From contig KV918802.1 of NCBI GenBank assembly GCA_002049455.2, forward strand, positions 186,001 to 250,000: 64,000 bases of DNA. The letters are read 5' to 3'. This stretch comes from Porphyra umbilicalis. Its lineage: Eukaryota; Rhodophyta; Bangiophyceae; Bangiales; Bangiaceae. Made by a program: the position numbers and the translations under genes. The notes under the pieces were generated by a model. That model saw only the letters and a program-made list of their open reading frames with translations. It made no database searches and had not been told where the DNA came from. Positions within the stretch are counted from its first letter, which is position 1, and each line of letters opens with the position of its first letter. This document shows positions 34,500 to 44,154 of the stretch, piece by piece.

Positions 34500-35030
34500 T
34501 GCTGACGATGACACAGACCAATGACATGGCGTCACTCAAAGAAGGTACGCCACTCACGAACGTGTGGAAGGTCATGCGATCCCTCTCATGACGACAACGA
34601 CCAATCAAAACACCTGTATCTATTATCGATGCATGGCTTTCAACAACATGTTTGATGATTAACAACTGTCAGTAACCCCATTGGTTATCATGGCTTTCGA
34701 AAGTTCTTGTCCGACAGTTGACGGACGCCAGAAGCTCACGTGACTACTTACACAACTTCAAGAACCAACCACACCACTGGTATGTACCATACATAGCAAG
34801 ACTTGGCCCCCCGTGAATTTCGATCAACATGTCCAAGCCGTTCCATTGGTTGTCGCGGCGCTGTTTCAATGCCCACAGAGAACGAACGACACAAAATCAC
34901 GCGGTCCCCGACGTACACTTATGAAGAACCAACCAGAACACGTGCATACATCTGACACTGCACAGCTCTGAACCGTGTCGTTGTTTAACAGCATTTCTGC
35001 ACACCCCATTGGTTGCTGTCGCGCAGTTCG
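34500..35030 (+). promoter_or_regulatory. Clustered CCAAT motifs in a degenerate repeat upstream of histone H3
   Basis: CCATTGGTT occurs at about 34677, 34848 and 35006. The opposite-strand form (ACCAATCA, AACCAACCA, AACCAACCA) occurs at about 34600, 34764 and 34928. Spacing is about 158-171 bp, so the block is a weak tandem repeat with one CCAAT pair per unit. CCAAT boxes bound by NF-Y are common in histone promoters. Function is inferred from position. Confidence 0.5.
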
Positions 35031-35487
35031 TATGACGTCGTCGAGTGGATGGCTGCGAAAGAGATCTACGGCGGCGACAGCGGGACCCTCACAGAGCCGG
35101 GGGGAGGCGGTTTGTCATCCGAAGATCGCTCCCTGGGGGGGCGATCAGATGGGGCGATCTGTGGTGAACGATCCCGCATTGAGTAGGGTATCAGCGTACG
35201 GGTGGCGCGGTTCTTCGGACAAGCGTCCCTTTCTTTTGCAATACATTCCGCACTTTATTGAACACGAACTCACGAAGATGAGAAGAAGTGTACATGTCCA
35301 CGCTTGAACCCAGTCATAGAGACGGCGGATTTGGGTGACTCTGCGAGCCCAATACAAAGGCGATGGAATGTCCCCACCGATGCATCCAACCTGAGTCGCG
35401 AAGGGCTTTCTGGTGCTGCCCAGGTGGTTTCTGCCGAGCAGTGGCCGTGACCGTCACCCACGGCACCCCGGGCAGACCCACTCCAGG

Positions 35488-35494
35488 TATATAG
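35488..35494 (+). promoter_or_regulatory. TATA box candidate for the H3 variant gene
   Basis: TATATAG lies within CCAGGTATATAGAAGAGCC, about 345 bp before the H3 start codon and downstream of the CCAAT cluster. A C-rich leader follows. Confidence 0.5.
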
Positions 35495-35833
35495 AAGAGC
35501 CCATCCCAGCCATCTCCTTTCGGCGTCATCCGGCAGCATCGTCCCTTCTGCCCGTCCCCTTCCCCATCCCCGCGCCGCCCGACTCCACTGGCGGTGCGGC
35601 CTGTCCCGGCCTCTCCGGCTGTGTTCTGGGGTTCACCTGTCCCCCCCGGCACCCTGCCCCCCTTCCCCCCCCCCGCGCCGCCAGCCTCTACCGTTGGTGG
35701 GACCTGGCCCGGCCGCGCTGACTGTTGTCTGGCGTGGACCTGCCCCCCCCCTCACCCCGCCACAGCTCCCCTCCTCCTGCCCGCCCGCTCCTCCTCCGCC
35801 CGTGGCGGCTACCACACCAGCGCCCCGCCAGCC

Positions 35834-36247
35834 ATGGCGCGGACGAAGCAGACGGCGCGGCGGTCCACTGGCGGCAAGGCTCCGGCTTCTCTGGCCAGGG
35901 CCGCCGCCAGGCGGGCGACCAAGTCCAAGGCCGGTAGCAAGGCCGCAGTAAAGCGCCGTTACCGGCCTGGGACGGTCGCCCTGCGGGACATCCTCAAATT
36001 CCAGCGGTCGGGGGAGCTGCTTATGAGCAAGCTCCCCTTCCAGCGCCTGGTGCACGAGATTGCGCAGGAGTACACCAACTCTCCACGCTTTTCGGCGTCA
36101 GCTGTACTGGCGCTTCAGGAGGCGTACGAGGCCTACCTGGTGGGCCTCTTCCAGGACGCTCAACTGTGCACCATCCACGGAAAGCGTGTGACTGTCATGG
36201 CCAAGGACATTCAGCTTGCCCGCCGCATCCGTGGCGAGCGGGCGTAG
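35834..36247 (+). CDS. Divergent histone H3 variant without ARKS motifs
   Basis: An intact intronless gene of 137 residues, one more than ordinary H3. The first residues are [16 protein letters not shown]: Lys4 and Lys14 are kept, but Lys9 is Arg. The second ARKS (around Lys27) is replaced by a segment reading [12 protein letters not shown], so neither ARKS remains. The fold is well kept: [53 protein letters not shown] and [20 protein letters not shown]. Lys56 is Arg (FQRS), and the Lys79 loop reads EYTNSPRF with no Lys. Loop 1 has the usual length and no CENP-A-type insertion, so a centromeric H3 is unlikely. It would sit in nucleosomes but could not carry K9, K56 or K79 marks, and probably not K27. 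It lies between two Harbinger transposase genes. Confidence 0.9.
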   Translation: MARTKQTARRSTGGKAPASLARAAARRATKSKAGSKAAVKRRYRPGTVALRDILKFQRSGELLMSKLPFQRLVHEIAQEYTNSPRFSASAVLALQEAYEAYLVGLFQDAQLCTIHGKRVTVMAKDIQLARRIRGERA

Positions 36248-36774
36248 CTTTTGCGTTGTGGGGACATGTTTGCATTGAGTTTACTACATTAATTTACTTC
36301 TTTGAGAGACGTGGTGCTCGAGTGAGATGGAGTCCAAGTAAGACGTGGGACGTAGGTGCAAAAAAAAAAAAAAAACCTCCGGCGAAGCCACGGCCCTCGC
36401 ACCCGCGTCGCCACCAACGGGAGGCGGCGGGAGAACCACCGCCGGCGCGTCGTGCCGTCGGCGCCGTCGGCGGCAGCCACCACCGCGTGCAGCCCCGCGG
36501 CGGCGGCGGTGGCGGCGGCGGCCGACGGACGGCGGCCGTGTGGGGTGCGAGGACTGCGGCACGGCACGCCGTGGAGCGGCCACGGGCGCGCCACCGCCGC
36601 TTGCGCCGCCGCTGCCGCCGCCCACGCCGCCGCCGCCGCCACCGCGCCGTCGAGGTCGAAGGCACGGACAGTGACATTCATGGCAACGGCAACGGCGACG
36701 GCGGTTGGGACCGTCGCGTCAACAGCGGTTGACGCGACGGTCGCCTGTGCAAGGGCGGCGAGTGCGTCGCCGCC
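36248..36774. other. H3 downstream region, A-run and GC-rich block; no gene
   Basis: No AATAAA is evident close to the H3 stop. A run of about 17 A at 36360-36376 is followed by GC-rich, (CCG)-type sequence whose open frames show no domain. Confidence 0.35.
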
Positions 36775-37653
36775 GTGGTCGCCAACGGCAGTCTGGCCAC
36801 AGGGACCCGCCGCTCTCGCCGCCGCCGCGCCCCCCCGCCAAAAGCGTTGGCGACGCGCCGCCCGTGCCGCCGCGGCCGCCATTGCCGACGCGTAGGGGCG
36901 GGCGCCGCGCCACGGTTCCGCAGCGGCGGTGGCAGAGACCCCCCCCCCCCCCCCCCAGCCAACCTCCCCGCCGTGCCGCTCAAGGACAGCTCGGACGCTC
37001 TGCTGGCGCTGGCGCGGGAAACGACGTAGCGTACAACTGTGGCGTTTTTCAATGCCGCAGAGATCCACGACACCCCCGAATTGATTGCCTTCCGCGAGAT
37101 GCACGCGCGCAAGCCGATGGCGGCGGCTGGCATGGGCTTGTCCTCGTCCCCGCCGGCGATGTCTTCAGACCCGGCGGGGACGGCCGCCGCATTGGCGACG
37201 GACGCGGGGTCGTCGACCGCACCGGCGGCCGTGTCGGAGGAGCATCTGCCGCCGCCGGTCGGCAACAAGCCGGCGGCAGTCGAGTCGGAGGTGCGCGCGA
37301 GGTCGTCGACCGCACCGGCGGACGTGTCGGAGGTGCATTCGCCGCCGCCGGTCTGCAACGAGCCGGCGGCTGTAGAGTCCGAGGTGCAATCGCCGCCGGT
37401 GTCTGGGAACAACACGCCGGCGGCGGAAGCGACTAAAGTTCCTGCTCCCAAGACGACAGGCCGAGGCATGCCGGGCCGTGGCGCTCGGTCCCAGGTGACG
37501 AAGCAGGCGAATACAGCGGCGGCACTTGCTGCCGCGTCGACTACTTTGGATGACGACGATGAGGTGTACTTGGTGCCCATGCACCACAAGAAGGCGGCGG
37601 ACGACGCCGACCGTGCTGTTCAAGAGGCCATTGGGGACGATTATCATTCCTAG
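36775..37653 (+). pseudogene. Probable Harbinger accessory (Myb/SANT-type partner) protein, C-terminal part
   Basis: One frame runs PLKDSSDALLALARETT, a TAG at 37027-37029, then RTTVAFFNAAEIHDTPELIA and FREMHARKPMAAAGM, followed by a Pro/Ser/Ala/Val-rich tail and an acidic end (LDDDDEVYLVPMHHKKAADD). The second open part (37039-37653) is 204 residues. Harbinger elements encode a DNA-binding partner besides the transposase, and a helical segment with this spacing before a disordered tail is usual there. I see no clear Myb triad, since the upstream part is GC-rich low complexity. The tail holds a repeated module (SSTAPAxVSEEHLPPPVGNK, then RSSTAPADVSEVHSPPPV). Alternative: an unrelated low-complexity protein. 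Confidence 0.35.
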
Positions 37654-38169
37654 TCCTCGTAGTGTTTCATGTTTATGTGCTTTGTTCTGTAGCGCGCCAA
37701 AGGTTTTCTATTCCCATTTGGGCAGGTTTTTTTTTTTCTTCTTCTGTGCACCACGCATCCAACCACGAATGCGCAACATCCCTCGTGGATCACCTGCATT
37801 CCCTGCCACTGAAGATGTCGTTGGACAAACACCAGCGACGGGCGCTAAACCCCACACACATGTCGGCACATGTCGGCGCACGAACGCCGGCGGCAACATG
37901 CCCGCTCCCCTCCGCGCTTCAAATACCCGCCGCCGGTCTCGCCAACGCCCGCGACTGGCCACTAACATGTCGTCGTCTCCCTTACCCATCCCCCCCCCCG
38001 TAAACGCAGAGCCGCCGCCGGCCATGCCGAAGCCGGCGGCAACCCGCCCCGCAAAATGGCGGCTGCCGGCCGTACAAACGCCAGCGGCAGCACACCCGCT
38101 CCCCTTCTCACCTCACACGAGAGCCGCTGGTTTCACAAACTCCGAAAACCGAGAAGTCACAGATGGTCG

Positions 38170-39480
38170 TCCACCATGCCCGCCACTTCCGACGCCATGT
38201 GCCACCGCCGGCAATACCGACACCGGCGGCAACACACCAGCACCATTCTTCGCACGACACGCCCACCGCCGGTCTTGTCAACGCCGTCGGCGAAGCAGGA
38301 ACAAGTAGAAGTCTTTCTTGCACGCCTCTCCCCCCCCAAACACGCAGAGCCGCCGATGGCAATACCGACACCGGCAGCAACACACCAGCACCCCTCCCCG
38401 CCCGACACGCGCGCCGCCTGTCTTTTCAACGCCGGCGGCGGAGCAGGAACAAGAAGAAGCCTTTTTTGCACGCCGCCCACCCCCAAACACGCAGAGCCGC
38501 CGCCGGCAATACCGACACCGGTGGCAACACACCAGCACCCCTCCCCGCCCGACACGCGCGCCGCCTGTCTTTCCAACGCCGGTGGCGGAGCAGGAACAAT
38601 TAGAAGCCTTTCTTGCACGCCGCCCGCTCTTCAACACGCACAGCCGCCGCTGGCAATACCGACACCGGTGGCAACATACCAGCACCCCTTCCCGCCCGAC
38701 ACGCGCACAGCCGGTCTCTTTCACGCCGGCGGAGGAGCAGGAACAAGAAGCAGCCTTTCTTGCACGCCGCCCGCTCCTCAACACGCACAGCCGCCGCTGG
38801 CAATACCGGCACCCGTGGCAACACACCAGCACCCCTCCCCGCCCGACACGCGCGCAGCCGGTCTCGTCAACGCCGGCAACGGAGCAGGAACAAGTAGAAG
38901 CCTTTCTTGCACGCCGCCCCCCCCCAAACACGCAGAGCCGCCGCTGGCAATACCGACACCGGTGGCAACACACCAGCACCCCTTCCCGCCCGACACGCGC
39001 ACAGCCGGTCTCTTTCACGCCGGCGGCGGAGCAGGAACAAGAAGCAGCCTTTCTTGCACGCCGCCCGCTCTTCAACACGCACAGCCGCCGCTGGCAATAC
39101 CGGCACCCGTGGCAACACACCAGCACCCCTCCCCGCCCGACACGCGCGCAGCCGGTCTCTTCAACGCCGGCAACGGAGCAGGAACAAGTAGAAGCCTTTC
39201 TTGCACGCCGCCCCCCCCCAAACACGCAGAGCCGCCGCCGGCAATACCGTCACCGGCGGCAACACACCAGCACCCCTTCCCGACCGACACGCGCGCCGCC
39301 TGTCTTTCCAACGCCGGCGGCGGATCAGGAACAAGTGGAAGCCTTTCTTGCACGCCGCCGCCCCCCCCAACACGCAGAGCCGCTGTCGGCGGTACGGACG
39401 TCGGCGGCAACCCGTTCCATTCCTTGCCTGCCGCACACATGCGCCGCCGGTCTCGCCAACGCCTGCGGCGGGGCAGTCAC
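38170..39480. repeat. 147-bp minisatellite, about nine units
   Basis: Copies of one unit recur every 146-149 bp; TGCACGCC starts at about 38319, 38466, 38613, 38760, 38907, 39056, 39203 and 39349. Two subtypes differ after TGCACGCCGCCC: one continues with a C-run and AAACACGCAGAG, the other with GCTCTTCAACACGCACAG. They alternate in the 3' part, giving a 294-bp dimer. Because 147 is divisible by 3, frames stay open through the array on both strands (one plus frame spans 38056-39810), with 49-residue repeats. I regard this as a satellite, not a protein gene. Confidence 0.85.
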
Positions 39481-39534
39481 ATCAAGACGTCGACACTGTC
39501 CGCTGCCCCCCAAAAAGATCCTCTCCTGACGACA

Positions 39535-41444
39535 TTATCGATGGAAGAAACAACCCTGCGCAGCAGGGTAAAAAGACGCCTTTTCTACTCCCTTGTAGGG
39601 CGCAAGAAGCGTGCTTCTCCCCACCCACACGTGTTCAGCAAGGTCATGCCTCAGGCGCTCGTGCTCCTCCTCGTCTTCTGCCTCCGCCCAAGCGTTCAGC
39701 ACGTGGCCGAAACTTCCGGCAGGAAGCGCGCCGGCCGGCGCAATGACAGGGGCGGCCACACCCGCCAGCGTGTCGTCGCTGCCGCCAGGACTGTTCGAAT
39801 TGCTCTGTGAACTGCCGCCGGCCGCACCTCCGCCGCCGGCGTGGCTGCCTCCATCTCCCGTCGGATCCGTCCCACCGCCCTCACCCCCAACAGCCCGGCC
39901 GCCGGCTGCGCCAGCACCGGCGGCGTCGCTGTCACCATCACCCATCATACCCGTTCCACCGCCCCCAACTCCACCAGCCCCGCCGCCGGCTCCGTTAGCA
40001 CCGGCGGCGGGAGCACCCCATCAAGAGCCAAACCCGTTCCAGCACCGCCACCCCCACTAACCCCGCCGCCGGTTGCGCCAACACCGGCGGCGAAAGCCCC
40101 ACCAATAGGAATCATACCCATCCCACCACCGCATCCCCCACCAGCCCCGTTGCCGGCCGCACCGCCGGCCGCACCACCGGCCGCGGCCGGGGTCTCAGCA
40201 GCCTCGTTCCTCACACCCTGTGCTCCGCCACCGACTGCGCCTCCGCCGCCGCTACCGTCGGCAGCCGCCTGGGCAGCGGCGGCCATTCGAGTGCGTGACA
40301 CGGACCCATCGCGTCGCTTCTCCGTCACCATATTGTGTACGATGGCCACCGCCTTCGCGACGATGACCATTGACTCGACGGTGACATGCCGTGCGGGGTT
40401 TAGATCAATGTGGAAGCGTGCAGTTAAAACAGCATATAGCCGTTCCACATCTTTTCTCAAAGCTTCTTGGAGCCGGTCGAATGACGTCTCAACTTCTGTG
40501 GTGGGGTCGGGGAACGGAGACACGAAAAATGCAAAGGGAGGGTAAATTCTATCAACCAGATAATACAAGAGCGTGCGGGTGGTGCCGTTAGCTGTGTATG
40601 AAGACGTACGAGGCGGCCACTCGCCTTCCATCACAGACAAATACAGATGGGAAGCATGCATAACATTGAGGTCATTCTGAGAACCAGGGCAACCAACAAA
40701 CAAATGCCATATCCATAGGTTCTCATCGCAACCAGTTCCCTTTACCACAGAGTATTTGCCGTGCCAATTCTGAGACATGTCGGCAAACGCCTTGGGGCAG
40801 TTCGCCCACTCCCAATGGCTGCAGTCCAGCGATCCCATACACCCAGGCAATCCCTGTTGCGCATTGCGCTCAAGGATACGCTCCAGCTCGGCCGGGGTGG
40901 GCGGACGCATATAAGCTGGACCAAAATCATCCACAATAAAACGTAGAAGCTCTCGAACAGACATAGCAATGGTCGATGCGGACAAACGAACGTCTTCATC
41001 AGCTCGATCGGGCGCCTTTCCGTAAGCAATCACACGGAAAGCAGCCACCACCTTTTGCAACGGGTGTGCCTGCGGTCTGCCCGTCGCGTTAATACGTTGC
41101 GCAAAGAGGAAGCGACCTTTCACGGCGTGGTAGATACGCAAAAGCACTGACCGGGGCACAGGGAACCGCCTCTCAAAGTCCGCCTTGTCGTATACGGGAG
41201 AGGAGCCGTCCAATCCAAAATAGTCCCTCAAAATAGCTCGCAAACCTGATCGAAAATGACAGTTCTTCTTCGGCCGGCGGCCAGGCACCGACCCAATACA
41301 CCGCTGCCGGCCGAGCCGCGACCTACGGATGCGACGACGATAGCGCCACAGCGCCTGCATGTGCGCCGCCACCGCGGTGGCAACTTCGCCGTCGATGGTG
41401 TCCGCCAGCACCGCATCCGCAGAGACGTCAAGTGGATCGCCCAT
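39535..41444 (-). pseudogene. PIF/Harbinger transposase 2 with frameshifted conserved tail
   Basis: Second Harbinger transposase, homologous to the one at 31038. I start it at MGDPLDVSADAVLADT (41444). Catalytic motifs are GSLDCSHWEWANC, GCPGSQNDLNV and RKDVERLYAVLTARFH, with AIVHNMVTEKR after them. The open frame continues through a Gly/Ala-rich tail to 39945. In a different frame, 39948-39535 continues the Gly-rich linker and then reads NAWAEAEDEEEHERLRHDLA and STLLAPYKG, matching the tail of the first copy. One frameshift in the linker separates them. The catalytic domain has no stop, so it might still be made. Its upstream side (complement of about 41880-41955) has AAATGGGGG/CCCCATTTTTTT words resembling those near 29990-30060. 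Confidence 0.8.
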
Positions 41445-43077
41445 CGTGGGAAGAAGACGGTGTCGTCGACGGTGACGTCGTCCGTGGACACTGTCCGACG
41501 GGCCCACAAGTTTATTCCATCTACCAGCCTCCAACGTCCCCAACCCCCCGCCACGAACACGGACAGAATCGATCTCGCGAGGCTGCGGGATCCATTGCCT
41601 GGGGATACCGCCGCCGTGCCCTGATTCACGCTGTGCGCGCCACAGAGAGCGGCAGTGGAGCGACCCACCACACCCCCAACGTGCGTCGAATGGGGGGTCC
41701 TGAGGCGGTCAGACTCGTTCAGGCTTTTCTGGGTCTCGATGGTAATGGCCGAAATCGTAGACGGCCCTGAAAAGCGCCAGTACCGAGCCGTAAGAATTCA
41801 AATCTGATCATGCCACGTGAGTTCGGTTTCCGAAAGGAACTGAATCTGCAACAGCCAATGGCACGCCAAGAAAAAAATGGGGAGGAGCAGCGGGTCCCCC
41901 CAATTCGGTGAGAAAACGGGGGACGGGGGCGCCCCCCCCCATTTCTGACGGATGAAGTCGGAGGACTTACCCGATTCAGATTAACTGTATTCAAGTTCTA
42001 TCTGAGCGTTTTGGGGTGCCTGACGTTGCTGTGGGAGCGTCGCCATCCCTAAGAGCTGAAATTAAGGCACGTGGCACATTTATGATTCAAGGCACGTGCG
42101 TGCGATACCCTGGCCATCAGGGCGGTGGCACGCTCGGCGACGCATCGACACTGGGCAGGCAGGCCGGCTCCATAGCCGCAAGCGCGCACGGTGGCACGTA
42201 CAGCCACGCTGCCGTGGCGGGGAGAATGTGGGGTGGGGAAAGGGGTGCCGCCGCTGCCACCGCAGAGGCGGCGGCCCGCCGGCGTCGCGCGACGCCCACA
42301 GGAGGGTCTGTCACTCCGTCGCGCAGCGCACCTGCGCACGGCAGGCAGGGCGGCCGACACGGTGCACGGGCGGGCAGGTGGGACTGATCGCCGCGCGATG
42401 GGGCGCCTCCAACCGCGCCGCTAGGTGGCGTCAGCAGCCGCCGACGCGCCGCCGCATCAGAAGACGGCGCGCAGGCACGATCACCCACGGGTCATCGTGG
42501 GCGCGTCGAACCCCGGAAGTCGCTGCGCGCGGTCGCCGCGCGCAACTCGGGGCGGTGGGGGAGGGCAGAGGGGCAGACGCTGTCCGGGCCCTGTGACCCT
42601 TGTGGCAGGAGAGTCTTTGTCAGCCACGTAATTCTCTTCGCTTTTCAGCGTCATCGCGACCCTTCCAACGCTGACACGCCCTCAGATCCCAGAGGACACG
42701 AATGCAGACTGCCACCTCTGAAACGGAGATCAAGTTCCGATATCTAAGTATATGTGTGCATCACTACACTTTGAGAGCACCCTGTCCTAAAGCCGAGGGA
42801 AAACACGTTTCTGACACGTTAGCATATTTGAACTTGGGGAAGACGTTGTTGGGTGTGCTCTAAATATAACGAGAGCACACTGTAGAAGATGCGCTTCATA
42901 CCTGACGAGCTCATGTTTTGAAAAAGCGCCATACAAAGGCTGACAGCCCTGCTCAAAAGAGCGTTCCGTGAACCTTGGAGACACATTGTGACAGGTCAAT
43001 GTTGTCGTTTTTGCCAGGTCAATCGGTGGTCTCCCCCTCTTCCGGCGAGCCACGCGCACAGCTCCACGCCCTCAAAC
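41445..43077. other. No gene recognised between Harbinger 2 and the secreted coiled-coil gene
   Basis: 41870-41950 carries the putative end of the Harbinger element. 42090-42600 is GC-rich without a recognisable frame. 42600-43000 is ordinary mixed sequence that would include the 3' untranslated region of the minus-strand gene. Confidence 0.35.
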
Positions 43078-44154
43078 TCACGCAAGCAACTTCTTCGCGA
43101 GGTCCACCTTCTTCCCAAGCTCCCTCATGACGTTGGCGAGTGTGAGCTCAGTCTCGACCATCAATTCCAACAGTTTCTGTGCCACCAGTGCATAAGTCGC
43201 GAGCAGCTTAGAGCGTGGGATCTTGATGGCACTGCGCTGGATCCCACCGGTACTGTTCTTGGCCTTGGCAACGACGTTGATGTACCTTTTGGCCACATTC
43301 TGTGCGTGCCCCAGCACCTCCAGGGCCTCGTCCCGGTCTCGTGTCAGGAACTTGCGCTGCGACCGGCTCAGCGGCTTTGACCAGTCCTCCACGCGGCGGC
43401 CCAAGTCGATGGCCGTGTTGTTGGATTCCTCGATCGCGTCCTCGATGACCGGCTGGAACATGTCCCTGCCAGTCGTCGTCGAATTGAAAGAGTCGGCGGC
43501 CGCCTCCTCTGCCCTTTTCTGGCTGCGGGCGGCGGCAGCTTCGTCGGCGGCCTTTTCTTTCGCATCATCTTCGTCTTTGGCCTCTTGGAGTTTCGTTGCC
43601 GCCTCTTCGGCGGCCTCCTCGGCATCTTCTGCCTCCTCATCCCCGTCATCGAACAAGTATTCGAAGAAGTCGATAACGGCGTCGGCCTCCTTGACGCGTT
43701 TCTTGACAAACTTGCGCACGTCCCGCCCCGCCTTGCGGACGGCGTTGGCCGCGTCTTCGGCCGCGCGGCGCACCTCCCGGCCCGCCTCGCGAACGACCTT
43801 TGCAACGGCCTTAGCCGCGTTGTCATAGGTCCGGCGGATCTCGCGGCCGGCCTTGCGGAAGGGCCGGGAGATGATGGTGCCCGCCTTTTTCAGATCCTTC
43901 TTGATCGACTTGATGTTGCGGCGCCACCAGCGCTTGAAAGAGCGCCCCGTCGGCGACGGCAGCGCCACGTTCACCGCGTCGGCCACGCCGACGGGGACCA
44001 CCGACGGCGGCAAGGCCGCCGCCACCGACGCGATGGCCGACCGCGGCGCCACCGCCGTGCCGACGGCGGGGCGGCCGCCGGCGGCCGCAGCCACGACGGC
44101 GGCCGCGAGCGCCACAGCCACACGGAGACCCGACGGGGTGCGCCCGCGCGTCAT
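43078..44154 (-). CDS. Secreted amphipathic-helix/coiled-coil protein, unknown function
   Basis: An intact 358-residue reading frame. I use the Met at 44154 (TTCACC before ATG) rather than the one 14 codons upstream, because it places a basic start and hydrophobic stretch (GLRVAVALAAAVVAAAAGG) as a signal peptide. Next comes a very basic region (RSFKRWWRRNIKSIKKDLKK), then repeated amphipathic modules: RKAGREIRRTYDNAAKAVA, REAGREVRRAAEDAANAV and RKAGRDVRKFVKKRVKEA. A strongly acidic Ala/Glu helix follows (DDGDEEAEDAEEAAEEAATK), and a mixed helical C-terminus (RSKLLATYALVAQKLLELMV). There are few Cys and no catalytic motif. Charge-segregated basic then acidic helices suggest a self-associating, membrane- or wall-binding protein. 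I do not recognise the family. Confidence 0.7.
   Translation of the reverse strand: MTRGRTPSGLRVAVALAAAVVAAAAGGRPAVGTAVAPRSAIASVAAALPPSVVPVGVADAVNVALPSPTGRSFKRWWRRNIKSIKKDLKKAGTIISRPFRKAGREIRRTYDNAAKAVAKVVREAGREVRRAAEDAANAVRKAGRDVRKFVKKRVKEADAVIDFFEYLFDDGDEEAEDAEEAAEEAATKLQEAKDEDDAKEKAADEAAAARSQKRAEEAAADSFNSTTTGRDMFQPVIEDAIEESNNTAIDLGRRVEDWSKPLSRSQRKFLTRDRDEALEVLGHAQNVAKRYINVVAKAKNSTGGIQRSAIKIPRSKLLATYALVAQKLLELMVETELTLANVMRELGKKVDLAKKLLA

Noticed and set aside
32742-34500. Gly-rich or Pro-rich structural proteins in the (CCG)n arrays
   Set aside because: They are translations of trinucleotide repeats; the spacer unit recurs in different frames.
35834-36247. Centromeric H3 (CENP-A)
   Set aside because: Loop 1 has the ordinary length and the C-terminus is canonical RIRGERA, so centromere identity is not supported by sequence.
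38170-39480. CRISPR-like array
   Set aside because: The units are full tandem copies without unique spacers, and the context is eukaryotic.
38056-39810. A 584-residue repeat protein over the minisatellite
   Set aside because: All plus frames and a minus frame are open because the unit is 147 bp and C-rich; no signal of selection can be seen.
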